This document shows, one piece after another, positions 24,361-32,061 of a DNA stretch of 64,000 nt. The DNA comes from Candidatus Denitrolinea symbiosum. GTDB taxonomy: Bacteria; Chloroflexota; Anaerolineae; Anaerolineales; Villigracilaceae. Within the stretch, counting starts at the first letter, position 1. Every line of letters begins with the position of its first letter. The notes beneath the pieces were generated by a model. That model had not been told where the DNA came from. It searched no databases and saw only the letters and a program-made list of their open reading frames with translations. The stretch lies in NCBI GenBank assembly GCA_017312345.1, contig BLAA01000001.1, forward strand, positions 2,108,001 to 2,172,000, written 5' to 3'. The translations under genes were made by a program, and so were the position numbers.

Positions 24361-27117
24361 ATGGCTAAAGTTCCATTACGAAAATATGTCGGCGAGATCG
24401 AAACGCTGACCGAAGGCGGCCGCACGGATGAGGCGATCGCGCATTGCCGTCACATCCTCAAGACTTTTCCGAAATACCTGGAAGTCTATCGCTTGCTGGG
24501 CAAGGCCTGCCTCGAATCCAGGCGCCATTCAGACGCCGCCGATATTTTCAACCGCGTCCTGATGGCCGCGCCGGACGATTTCGTCTCGCACGTCGGTCTG
24601 AGCATCCTGGCAGACGAGGCCAGGCGGCAGGACGAAGCCATCTGGCACATGGAGCGCGCCTTCGAGAAGCAGCCCTCCAACGCCGCGATCCAGGCCGAAC
24701 TACAGCGCCTCTACGGCCGCCGCGATGGACGCGAGCCGGCCAAGATCCGTCTCACGCGCGGCGCGCTGGCGCACATGTATTACCAGGGCGAACTATACAC
24801 GCAGGCCATTGCCGAGATCCGTTCGGTGATGGCCGAAGACGCCTCCCGCGTCGACCTGCAATCCCTCCTCGCGCTCGTCTATTTTCGCAACGGTCAGAAG
24901 GTGGAGGCCTCCGAAGCCTGCACGCGCCTGCTCGACCAATTCCCTTATCACTTCGACGCCAACCGTATCCTCGTGGAAATCCTGCCCGGCACCGGCCTGG
25001 CCGACAGCGCCGGCGAATATCGCAAACGCGTGGTGGAACTCGATCCCTACGCGGCCTACGCCAGCGGCTCCATCTTCCGCAGCGAGGAAGCGCCCTCGGC
25101 CTCCGTCGTTGTCGAACGGCTGGAATACACCGGCCAGGCCGCCGAAACCGGCGCGGTCTGGAGCGGGGCTTTGAGCATGGCCGAAGGAAAACCTGTTGAG
25201 ACCGAACCCGACTGGATGAGTCCCGGACAGAAAGCCGAACCGGCCTTTCCCTCCGCCCCGGCCTTCCACGACGACTTTGAAACGCCTCCCGCCGTCGTGG
25301 AAGCGGGCGCGCCCGCCCCGGCCGAATCCCAGCCTGCGGCCGCGGAAGACGACATCCCCGAATGGATGCGCGCCGCGGGTTGGGGCGCGTCCACCGGCGC
25401 GTTCGACGAATCTGCCGCGTCCGCCTTCCAGGAAGAACCCGCCGCGGAGGGATTGGAAAAAGCTGACCTGCCCGACTGGATCAAATCCATGGCGCCGCCC
25501 GCGCCCGAGCCGGCCGCGCCCTCCATCGAGTCTGTGACGCCCGACGCGGAAATGACGGACTGGCTCAACAAACTCGGCGGCGAGCATCCCTTTGACGCGG
25601 CTGCGTCCGAGCCGCAAACGCCTGCGGAACAGGCCGGGCAGCCCGCCGAAGTTCCCGATTGGCTGGCGGGCTTTAAGTTCACAGAGACGCCCGCTCCCGC
25701 GGCCGATTCGCTTGATTGGTTGGACGAAATGAAGTCGCCCGCCGAGACGCCCGCGCCGGCGGCTGAAGTTCCCGCCTGGCTGGACGAGATGAAGGCATCC
25801 GTAGAGACGCCCGCGCCCGAAACTTCCAACTGGTTGGACGAGATGAAAGCGTCTATAGAAACGCCCGCGCCGACGGCTGATTCGTTTGATTGGCTGGACG
25901 AGACGAAGGAGCCAAAGGCGGAACAGCCCTCTGCCCTTCCTCTCGAGCCGGCTGCCCCTGCCGCCGCCGCGGAACTGGCGGACTGGCTTTCCACGTTGGA
26001 TGAACCCGCCGCGGAGCTGCTCTCGGAGCCGGCCCAAACCCCGCCCGCGGCGCCCGTCCCCATGGCGGGATTGGGCGACCTCGGCGCCTCTGCCGCCGAA
26101 CAGGATGCCGCCCTGGCCTGGCTGGAAAGCCTCGCGGCCAAGCAGGGCGCGAAACCCGAAGAGCTCATCACCGACCCGAACGCGCGCCTGGAAAAGCCGC
26201 CCGAATGGGTGGAACAGGCGAAGATCGTCGGCGAGTCGCGGGCCGAAGCGCCCGTCCCTGCGCCCGAGCAGCCCGTAGTCTGGCCGCGCGGCATGGGACA
26301 GGAAGAATCTCAGCCCGAACCTCCCGCGCCTGAACAGCCTGCCGCCCGGATGGACGATTTCGTGCAGGAGGCAGAACTGTTGCCGGCCGAGACTACGTCG
26401 CAGCCGGCGGAGGAAGCGCCCGCTCCCGTTTCTGATACGGATGCCTGGCTGCGCGGCCTGGAGGCCGAGGAATTTAAAGCAGAGGAGCCGGTCCAAGCGG
26501 AGCCCGCTCCGTGGTCTGGCGAGATCGAAATTACGCCGCCCGTCCAGTCTTCGGCAGAGCCTGCCGCGCAGGCCGACTTACCCGCCTGGCTGCGCGATTT
26601 CTCGCCGAATGAATCCGAAACGCCTCCCGCGCGCGCCGAGGAATTGCCCGATTGGTTGAAGGGCGAGGGTCCCGAAGCGCCGATTCCCCCCGTCCGCACC
26701 CGCGCGGCGGATTGGACTCCCGAAGCGCCGAAACCCGTCCAGCCGCCCGCGCCGAAGCCGGAGCGCAAGTCTCCCGCGCCGCGCGCCGCGGCCGCCAAGT
26801 CCCAGCCTGCGCCTGAACCTGCGGAATCGGCGAAGACCAAGAAGACAGGGATGTTGAGACCCGTGATTGATCCCGCGCTTGCCTCGGCGCGCGACGCCAT
26901 GACGCACGGAAAGATCCCCGACGCGTTGCAGCATTATGGGAATCTCACCCGCAAGGGCAAATTGCTCGAAGAGGTTACGTTTGATTTGAAAGAGGCGCTT
27001 TATCGCTTCCCGGTGGAAGTCTCCATCTGGCAGGCGCTCGGCGACGCGTATATGCGCGCCAACCGCCTGCAGGACGCGCTCGACGCGTATACCAAAGCGG
27101 AAGAGCTGCTGCGATAG
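24361..27117 (+). CDS. TPR protein with a long DWL-motif array
   Basis: A 918-aa cytoplasmic protein. Residues 1 to about 230 are tetratricopeptide repeats (for example VYRLLGKACLESRRHSDAADIFNRVL), and the last 85 residues form another TPR-like helical unit (PDALQHYGNLTRKG, YMRANRLQDALDAYTKAEELL). Between them are about 500 Ala/Pro/Glu-rich, low-complexity residues carrying some 15 short tryptophan motifs: PEWM, PDWI, TDWL, PDWL, LDWLDEMK, PAWLDEMK, SNWLDEMK, FDWLDETK and so on. The array could dock repeated partners. A promoter TTGCAT-17-CATACT lies about 25 nt upstream, and a strong terminator follows. Function unknown. Confidence 0.85.
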   Translation: MAKVPLRKYVGEIETLTEGGRTDEAIAHCRHILKTFPKYLEVYRLLGKACLESRRHSDAADIFNRVLMAAPDDFVSHVGLSILADEARRQDEAIWHMERAFEKQPSNAAIQAELQRLYGRRDGREPAKIRLTRGALAHMYYQGELYTQAIAEIRSVMAEDASRVDLQSLLALVYFRNGQKVEASEACTRLLDQFPYHFDANRILVEILPGTGLADSAGEYRKRVVELDPYAAYASGSIFRSEEAPSASVVVERLEYTGQAAETGAVWSGALSMAEGKPVETEPDWMSPGQKAEPAFPSAPAFHDDFETPPAVVEAGAPAPAESQPAAAEDDIPEWMRAAGWGASTGAFDESAASAFQEEPAAEGLEKADLPDWIKSMAPPAPEPAAPSIESVTPDAEMTDWLNKLGGEHPFDAAASEPQTPAEQAGQPAEVPDWLAGFKFTETPAPAADSLDWLDEMKSPAETPAPAAEVPAWLDEMKASVETPAPETSNWLDEMKASIETPAPTADSFDWLDETKEPKAEQPSALPLEPAAPAAAAELADWLSTLDEPAAELLSEPAQTPPAAPVPMAGLGDLGASAAEQDAALAWLESLAAKQGAKPEELITDPNARLEKPPEWVEQAKIVGESRAEAPVPAPEQPVVWPRGMGQEESQPEPPAPEQPAARMDDFVQEAELLPAETTSQPAEEAPAPVSDTDAWLRGLEAEEFKAEEPVQAEPAPWSGEIEITPPVQSSAEPAAQADLPAWLRDFSPNESETPPARAEELPDWLKGEGPEAPIPPVRTRAADWTPEAPKPVQPPAPKPERKSPAPRAAAAKSQPAPEPAESAKTKKTGMLRPVIDPALASARDAMTHGKIPDALQHYGNLTRKGKLLEEVTFDLKEALYRFPVEVSIWQALGDAYMRANRLQDALDAYTKAEELLR

Positions 27118-27126
27118 CAAAGGATT

Positions 27127-27159
27127 AAGACCAGGTTTCTCGAAGAAACCTGGTCTTTC
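27127..27159 (+). terminator. Terminator after the TPR/DWL gene
   Basis: A 14-bp perfect stem (AAGACCAGGTTTCT against AGAAACCTGGTCTT) has loop CGA and is followed by TTTCT. The core ACCAGGTTTCT recurs in the hairpin at 29049-29075. Confidence 0.85.
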
Positions 27160-27183
27160 TGAATCTTATTTCCGGAGGAATCT

Positions 27184-27636
27184 GTGGAACGAACCCTGGT
27201 ACTTGTCAAACCCGACGGCGTCCAGCGCGGACTGATCGGGGAGGTCGTCTCCCGCCTCGAGCGGCGCGGACTGCGCCTCGCGGCGGCGAAATTCATGTCG
27301 GTCGGCAGGGAACTGGCCGAGACGCATTATGCGATCCACAAAGGCAAACCGTTTTACGACGGCTTGATTACGTACATCACGTCCGCGCCCGTGATGGCGA
27401 TGGTTTGGGAAGGCCCGCAGGCGGTGGCGGCCGTCCGCCAGACGATGGGCGCGACGAAACCCGTCGAAGCCGCGCCCGGCACGCTCCGTCACGACTTTGC
27501 GCTCGAAGTGGGACGCAACCTCACGCACGCGTCGGACTCCGCTGAGAACGGCGCGAAGGAAGTGGCGCTGTGGTTCCAGCCGAGCGAGTTGGTGGATTGG
27601 AAGCGGGAAGTGGACCGCTGGATATTCGAAAAATAG
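27184..27636 (+). CDS. ndk: Nucleoside-diphosphate kinase
   Basis: A 150-aa enzyme that transfers the gamma phosphate of ATP to nucleoside diphosphates through a phosphohistidine. The N-terminus [19 protein letters not shown] is the family start. The catalytic histidine is H115 in [11 protein letters not shown] (usually N-x-x-HGSDS, here HASDS). The Kpn loop region is less strict than usual ([12 protein letters not shown]). The start is GTG at 27184, supported by GGAGG 6 nt upstream. It stands alone between two terminators. Confidence 0.94.
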   Translation: MERTLVLVKPDGVQRGLIGEVVSRLERRGLRLAAAKFMSVGRELAETHYAIHKGKPFYDGLITYITSAPVMAMVWEGPQAVAAVRQTMGATKPVEAAPGTLRHDFALEVGRNLTHASDSAENGAKEVALWFQPSELVDWKREVDRWIFEK

Positions 27637-27658
27637 CGCGATACGCAAGCGATTTTTG

Positions 27659-27694
27659 AAAGAGACAGCCGCATGTTGCGACTGTCTCTTTTTT
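27659..27694. terminator. Bidirectional terminator between ndk and plsC-like gene
   Basis: AAAGAGACAG pairs with CTGTCTCTTT around an inner CGCA/GCG extension, followed by T6 on the plus strand. The plus-strand arm is A-rich upstream, so it can also serve the minus-strand gene ending at 27693. Confidence 0.8.
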
Positions 27695-28358
27695 AATCGC
27701 CCCCCAACAGTTCTTTCGTCCTCGGATGCTCCGCATAAACGCCGCGGTATTTTTCGGGGAGCAGGGCGGCGATTCGGCACATGATCTCGTCGGTGGACTG
27801 TTTCAGCGCCTCGTCGCGGTTTTCGCGCGGGATGGGCGGGAGCGTAAAATACGGTCCCGCCGTGACGGTGATGCGGCTCTTCCTCAGCCGTTTGAGATTC
27901 CCCAGGAGCGCCTTGTCCTCCGTCCCTGTGATGGCGACCGGCACGATGGGACGGTTCAGTTTTGTGGCGAGGTAAGTGACGCCGGGCTTCGCTTCGATAA
28001 GCGACCCGACGCGGCTGCGCGTCCCTTCGGGAGAGATGCCCAGTGCATTGCCGTCTTCCATCAGGCGGATCAGTTTCCGCATGGCTTTGATGTCGGGGTT
28101 GAAGCGGTCAATGAAGACGAAGTTGAAGTAATTCCCCAGCCAGTTGAGGAAGCGGTTCTTTTCCCATTTTTCCGCGACGGGGATGTAAATGTCCCAGCGG
28201 TTGAGCGCGACGAACGGCAGGATGGCGTCGAGGATGCCGATGTGGTTGGTCGCCAGCACGTAACTTTCCTCGGTGGGCAGGTTCTCGTAGCCGCGCACGT
28301 CTACGCGGGCGATGAGATGGAGGAGCGAGCGGATGAGCCAGCGCAGAAAATTACGCAT
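27693..28358 (-). CDS. 1-acyl-sn-glycerol-3-phosphate acyltransferase-like (PlsC family), copy 1
   Basis: A 221-aa acyltransferase. The catalytic HX4D motif is H39-IGIL-D44 in NHIGILD, followed by FVFIDRFNPD and the substrate-binding PEGTRSR. An N-terminal hydrophobic helix (LRWLIRSLLHLIARV) suggests membrane association. PlsC enzymes acylate lysophosphatidic acid to phosphatidic acid. It overlaps the upstream paralogue by 8 nt, and the two share the same layout, so they are likely tandem duplicates in one operon. One of them may use a different acceptor. Confidence 0.85.
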   Translation of the reverse strand: MRNFLRWLIRSLLHLIARVDVRGYENLPTEESYVLATNHIGILDAILPFVALNRWDIYIPVAEKWEKNRFLNWLGNYFNFVFIDRFNPDIKAMRKLIRLMEDGNALGISPEGTRSRVGSLIEAKPGVTYLATKLNRPIVPVAITGTEDKALLGNLKRLRKSRITVTAGPYFTLPPIPRENRDEALKQSTDEIMCRIAALLPEKYRGVYAEHPRTKELLGGD

Positions 28359-29028
28359 GTTGTCTCTGTTCCAATAATTCCTTCAAGCGGGGATGATCCG
28401 CGTAGAAGCCGCGATATTTTTCGGGCAATTCCGCGGCGATGCGGCACATGATCTCGTCGGTGGCGGCGCGCAGGTATTCTTCGCGTCCGCGTCCGCGCGG
28501 GGGAGGTTCGACGCGGAACAACTCCCCGGCGCGCGCGGTGATCTTCGAGCGGCGGAAGCGCTTCAAGTTCTGGACGACGAGGCGGTCTTCCGTCCCCGTC
28601 AGCGCGACGGGCAGGACGGGATATCCGCTCTTCGCGGCGAGGTACGCCACGCCCATCCTGGCCTCCCGCAAAGCCTCGGTTTTGGAGCGAGTCCCCTCGG
28701 GCGCGATGACCATCAGTCCGCCTTTTTCCATGCGCGTCAGGATCTCGCGGAAGGCGGCGTAGTCGGCGTCGAAGCGGTTCAGCCAGATGGCGTTCACCGC
28801 GCGGCCGATGGCCCCGAAGAGGGGATGCTCCTTGTATTTTTCGGCGACCGGCAGGATGATGTCTTCGCGGTCAATGGCGTGAAGCAGGATGGCCGTGTCC
28901 AGCCGTCCGAGATGATTCACGGCGAGGATGAAGTTGCCCTGCGGCAGTTTTTCAAGGCCGGCGATCTCCACCTCGGCGATGACGTTCAGGGCGAAGCGGA
29001 CAATGGAACGGAGGGTCGTGTATTTCAT
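28351..29028 (-). CDS. 1-acyl-sn-glycerol-3-phosphate acyltransferase-like (PlsC family), copy 2
   Basis: A 225-aa acyltransferase with HX4D at H39-LGRL-D44 (NHLGRLD), AIWLNRFDADY, and PEGTRSKTE. It is the first gene of the pair and ends inside the start of copy 1. Both end with a similar stretch (ELPEKYRGFYADHPRLKELL here, LLPEKYRGVYAEHPRTKELL there), which shows that they arose by tandem duplication. The role in phospholipid synthesis is inferred from the family. Confidence 0.85.
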   Translation of the reverse strand: MKYTTLRSIVRFALNVIAEVEIAGLEKLPQGNFILAVNHLGRLDTAILLHAIDREDIILPVAEKYKEHPLFGAIGRAVNAIWLNRFDADYAAFREILTRMEKGGLMVIAPEGTRSKTEALREARMGVAYLAAKSGYPVLPVALTGTEDRLVVQNLKRFRRSKITARAGELFRVEPPPRGRGREEYLRAATDEIMCRIAAELPEKYRGFYADHPRLKELLEQRQHA

Positions 29029-29048
29029 GTCCCCGATTTTAATACAGA

Positions 29049-29075
29049 AACCAGGCTTCTTTGAGAAACCTGGTT
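29049..29075 (-). terminator. Hairpin downstream of the PilZ gene
   Basis: On the minus strand AACCAGGTTTCT pairs with AGAAGCCTGGTT around a CAA loop, followed by TCTGTATT. It lies 9 nt after the PilZ stop and shares its core with the terminator at 27127-27159. Confidence 0.6.
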
Positions 29076-29084
29076 CGGGTCGTT

Positions 29085-29468
29085 TTAGCGCCAGAGATAA
29101 TCGTCGCTTCGCTTTTGCGAGTCGTCGGAGCCGTATTTTTCGAACATGCGCGAGAAAATTTCAAAGTCGCTGGGCGACATGTTGCTGATCTGAAACCCGA
29201 CGTTATAAGAGGTCGGGTCAATGGGATCGGGGCGGCACCATTTACTGCGCGCCATGAATACCATGAAACTTTTATTGGCGACGTCTCTTGTCAGGTCAAT
29301 TCGCAGGCGGAAGTCTTTGTTGATGGGGATGCTGTTGGAGCAGTCCAGTTTGAAGCCGCCCGTGCTGATGTCGGCCAGGTGACCGAGCAGCTGGCCGTTG
29401 GCCTCATCCATGACGCGCATGTAGTACGAGAAATTGCGGCGGGCGAGTCTGCGTTTTTCCGATGGCAT
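29085..29468 (-). CDS. PilZ domain protein (c-di-GMP receptor)
   Basis: A 127-aa single-domain protein. KRRLARRNFSYYMRV supplies the arginine-rich N-terminal motif (RxxxR) and LADISTGGFKLD supplies the D/NxSxxG motif, the two parts of the cyclic di-GMP site. The remainder is a beta barrel (FRLRIDLTRDV, YNVGFQISNMS). It would convert c-di-GMP levels into an output by binding a partner, which is not identified. A GGDEF protein ends at position 180, but the two are far apart. Confidence 0.85.
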   Translation of the reverse strand: MPSEKRRLARRNFSYYMRVMDEANGQLLGHLADISTGGFKLDCSNSIPINKDFRLRIDLTRDVANKSFMVFMARSKWCRPDPIDPTSYNVGFQISNMSPSDFEIFSRMFEKYGSDDSQKRSDDYLWR

Positions 29469-29541
29469 GTAGACCTTCTTCCTTAAAGGCGTCTTAACTG
29501 AAAGTATAAAACATTATGAAATGAGAGGCAAGGATTAATTG

Positions 29542-30690
29542 TCACGTTTCCAGGCGCAAAATGTGGGTCAGAATCGTCGCGCCCGAACCGCCGATGTTTT
29601 GCGCCAGGCCGATCTCCGCGCCGTCCACCTGCGTCTCGCCGCACTCGCCGCGTAATTGCTGGACGACCTCCACGATCTGATACATCCCCGTCGCGCCGAC
29701 GGGATGTCCGCGCGCTTTCAGCCCTCCCCGCGTGCAGACGGGAACGCGGCCTTTGGGCTGGATCTGCCCGTCCAGGCCGAGACGCGGTCCCTGCCCGCGT
29801 TCCGCGAACCCGCACGCCTCCAGCGACAGCGCCGCCATGATGGAGAACGCGTCGTGCAGCTCGAACACGTCCACGTCCGCCGCGTCGATTTCCGCCTGCG
29901 CGTACGCCTGCTTCGACGACGCGTACGCGGCCGAAAGGAACAGCGGGTCGCGCCGCGAGTGGACGGCGATAGTGTCCGTCGCGGAGGCGGAGCCAGCCAC
30001 GACGATTCGGCGTCCCGTCAACTTTTCCGCGGGGACGAGGATCGCCGCCGCGGCGCCGTCCCCGATGGGCGAGGCGTCCAGCAAGTTGATTGGCGTCGCT
30101 ACCATGCTCGCTTTCTCGAACTGCTCCGCCGTGATTTTCTGGCGCAAGCGCGCGAAAGGATTGTGCATGGCGTTGGCGTGCGCGTTGATGGAGAACGGCG
30201 CAAAGTCGGCGTGCTTCCATCCGTGTTCGTGCATGTAGCGGCGCATCACCAGCGCGTTCAGCCCCACGAACGAAACGCCCTGCTCCACTTCGTAGTCCGC
30301 GTCCGCGGCGGTTGCCAGCGCCGAGGTGACCTCGCGCCCGGCGCGGTCGGTCATCTTCTCGACGCCGAGAACCAGCGCGACCTCCGTCTCGCCCGCCGCG
30401 ACCGCCGTCAGTCCCGCGCGAAACGCCGCCGCGCCCGACCCGCAGGCGGCTTCGATCTTCGTCGCCTCCGCGCCCCACATTCCGATCCAGTCCGCGAGGT
30501 GCGCGCCGAGTTGGTTCTGGCGGTCAATGAGCGGCGAGAGCATATTGCCCACGAAGAGCGAATCGGCGCGCTCGATGCCCGCGTCTTTCAGCGCTTCGAA
30601 GGCTGCCTCGCCCGCCAGTTCCTTCAGCGATTTGTCCCAATGTTCGTCAATTTTTGTCTGGCCGATGCCCAGGATGGCTACAGGTCTCAT
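29542..30690 (-). CDS. Thiolase-family protein (acetyl-CoA acetyltransferase, SCP2-type)
   Basis: A 382-aa protein of the SCP2-thiolase/archaeal acetyl-CoA acetyltransferase group. The nucleophile is C83 in EAACGSGAAAF. The second region FELHDAFSIMAAL provides the histidine, and the C-terminal GHPVGATGMYQIVE has the GHP motif. The usual second cysteine region is NIGGSGAT, so the CxG of classical biosynthetic thiolases is not seen. In archaea and some bacteria this type sits with HMG-CoA synthase and a DUF35 zinc protein; neither is next to it. A TAGAAT -10 and an AGAGGA ribosome site precede the ATG. Confidence 0.85.
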   Translation of the reverse strand: MRPVAILGIGQTKIDEHWDKSLKELAGEAAFEALKDAGIERADSLFVGNMLSPLIDRQNQLGAHLADWIGMWGAEATKIEAACGSGAAAFRAGLTAVAAGETEVALVLGVEKMTDRAGREVTSALATAADADYEVEQGVSFVGLNALVMRRYMHEHGWKHADFAPFSINAHANAMHNPFARLRQKITAEQFEKASMVATPINLLDASPIGDGAAAAILVPAEKLTGRRIVVAGSASATDTIAVHSRRDPLFLSAAYASSKQAYAQAEIDAADVDVFELHDAFSIMAALSLEACGFAERGQGPRLGLDGQIQPKGRVPVCTRGGLKARGHPVGATGMYQIVEVVQQLRGECGETQVDGAEIGLAQNIGGSGATILTHILRLET

Positions 30691-30746
30691 TTTTCCTCTC
30701 GGATATTCTACCCGATGACTCTATCAGTTCCTCTCGCATTGCCGAT

Positions 30747-30752
30747 TATACT
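30747..30752 (+). promoter_or_regulatory. -10 box of the HEVRH protein gene
   Basis: TATACT, 6 nt (tgccgc), ATG 30759: a leaderless arrangement in a 68-bp divergent region shared with the thiolase gene. Confidence 0.6.
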
Positions 30753-30758
30753 TGCCGC

Positions 30759-31247
30759 ATGGACGACGCCTCCAAACTGGACCGATTGCTGACCCGCCTC
30801 GACGAGACCGGTCCCGAGGGCCGCGCCGCGCGTGACTTCCTGCGGGCGCGCCGCGTCCGAGTCGGTCTGCGCCCCCAGCCGACCGGCGCGCGCTGGACGT
30901 TGTTCGGCGGCGTCGAATTGAATCCCGCCCTGCTCGCGGACGAGGCCTACGCGCTCAGCCTCCTCGTCCACGAGGTGAGACACTTAAAGCAGGGACTCGT
31001 CGCCGCCCTCTCCGTGCGCGGGGAATTGGAAGCCTGGCAGGAGCAATTCGCTTTCCTGAAATCGCTGACGGGCAGATATGCCTCCTCGCCGCGCGGCTGC
31101 GCCGTCATCGAGGAGTTGATGACTCTCTCCCTCGAATCCCGCGCCGATCTCCTCCGCGCCCGCGAGTTGATGCGCGAATTCGCAGGGCCGAAATATCGAA
31201 TCAATTGGTTGCCGTTATTTCCGTTGGGGAGGAAGCCCCGTTTTTAA
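30759..31247 (+). CDS. Hypothetical protein with an HExxH motif
   Basis: A 162-aa protein that I do not recognise. It contains LLVHEVRHLKQG, an HExxH motif in a helix as in zincin metallopeptidases. A glutamate-rich helix follows downstream (CAVIEELMTLSLESRADLLRARELM) that might provide a third ligand. No signal peptide or membrane segment is seen, so it should be cytoplasmic. The -10 box is 6 nt before the ATG. The last codons overlap a weak hairpin (GGGG...CCCC, T5, about 31226-31245) that may act as terminator. Confidence 0.7.
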   Translation: MDDASKLDRLLTRLDETGPEGRAARDFLRARRVRVGLRPQPTGARWTLFGGVELNPALLADEAYALSLLVHEVRHLKQGLVAALSVRGELEAWQEQFAFLKSLTGRYASSPRGCAVIEELMTLSLESRADLLRARELMREFAGPKYRINWLPLFPLGRKPRF

Positions 31248-31257
31248 TTTTGGGAAA

Positions 31258-31287
31258 TGTGACTACTTATGGTAAAATGTGGTCACA
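31258..31287 (+). promoter_or_regulatory. Promoter with inverted-repeat operator of the Phd/PIN module
   Basis: TGTGAC (31258-31263) and GTCACA (31282-31287) form an inverted repeat that encloses a TAAAAT -10 box (31273-31278). The first gene encodes a Phd/YefM-type protein, a family that represses its own operon by binding such palindromes. Confidence 0.55.
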
Positions 31288-31299
31288 AAGGAGATTGAA

Positions 31300-31593
31300 A
31301 TGACTGAACTGACAGTTGGTATCCGTGATTTCAAGACTAATTTAAGCGCCTACTTGAAAAAGTTGGAAAAAGGCCAGACGATTACCATCACCTCCCATGG
31401 CAAGGTGGTGGGACGTGTTCTGCCTCCCGTAGCGGAGAATGATGTTACCGCGCGCATGAAGGCGTTAGTGGACGCGGGAGTGATTTTGTGGAATGGGAAA
31501 AAACTAAAACCCGTGAAACCCGCGATCATCAACAAAAGCGATAAACTGGCATCGGATATCATCATCGAGATGCGGAATGAATCTCTATATTGA
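31300..31593 (+). CDS. Phd/YefM-family antitoxin
   Basis: A 97-aa protein. The N-terminus TELTVGIRDFKTNLSAYLKKLEKGQTITITSHGKVVGRVLP is the Phd/YefM DNA-binding fold, in which the first strand and helix dimerise and bind the operator. The C-terminal 40 residues would wrap the toxin. The start is ATG 31300, with AAAGGAG 6 nt upstream; a longer frame from 31279 covers the operator. The PIN-domain gene begins 17 nt before its stop. Confidence 0.85.
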   Translation: MTELTVGIRDFKTNLSAYLKKLEKGQTITITSHGKVVGRVLPPVAENDVTARMKALVDAGVILWNGKKLKPVKPAIINKSDKLASDIIIEMRNESLY

Positions 31594-32005
31594 TTCCAGC
31601 GCGCTCATCAAGGTTTACGTAGAAGAAGCCGATTCTGAATCGGTGCGAAATTGGATCGCGAAGGCTGACGTGATTGCGGCAGGGTTGATCGCACGTGCCG
31701 AGATTTCTTCGGGAATCAATCGCGTGTATCGAATGAAAATCGCCACTGAATCCCAATACAAAACTGGCCTGAGTGATTTTCGCCATGATTGGGAATACTT
31801 TCATCGTATTCCAATCACCGAGCAGGTTGTCTCCCGCGCCGATTTCCTGATTTGCCAGTTTGTTCTGCGCGGCTACGATGCCGTTCATCTCGCCTGCGCG
31901 TTGGTGTGGCAGGAAGCGCTTCAAACGCCTGTCATTTTCGCGACTTTTGACAGCCAACTCCGCAAGGCGGCGCAGGACTCCGGCTTGTCTGTTCTGCCAA
32001 AATAA
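31577..32005 (+). CDS. PIN-domain toxin, VapC-like
   Basis: A 142-aa PIN nuclease. The acidic residues are D6 in LYIDSSALIKVY, the glutamate in ARAEISSGI, the aspartate in RGYDAVHLACAL, and the aspartate in FATFDSQL, matching the metal-binding quartet of VapC toxins, which cleave specific RNAs. It overlaps the antitoxin gene by 17 nt, so the pair is translationally coupled. A bidirectional terminator follows at 32024-32058. Growth inhibition is inference. Confidence 0.87.
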   Translation: MNLYIDSSALIKVYVEEADSESVRNWIAKADVIAAGLIARAEISSGINRVYRMKIATESQYKTGLSDFRHDWEYFHRIPITEQVVSRADFLICQFVLRGYDAVHLACALVWQEALQTPVIFATFDSQLRKAAQDSGLSVLPK

Positions 32006-32023
32006 AGGGACGTGATTCTAACC

Positions 32024-32058
32024 AAAAAAGCCAGGACACTTCGTCTCTGGCTTTTTCT
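32024..32058. terminator. Bidirectional terminator between the PIN toxin and oadB
   Basis: AAAAAAGCCAG and CTGGCTTTTT flank a GACACTTCGTCT inner loop, with A and T runs on both sides, so it can stop transcription from both converging units. Confidence 0.85.
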
Positions 32059-32061
32059 TTT

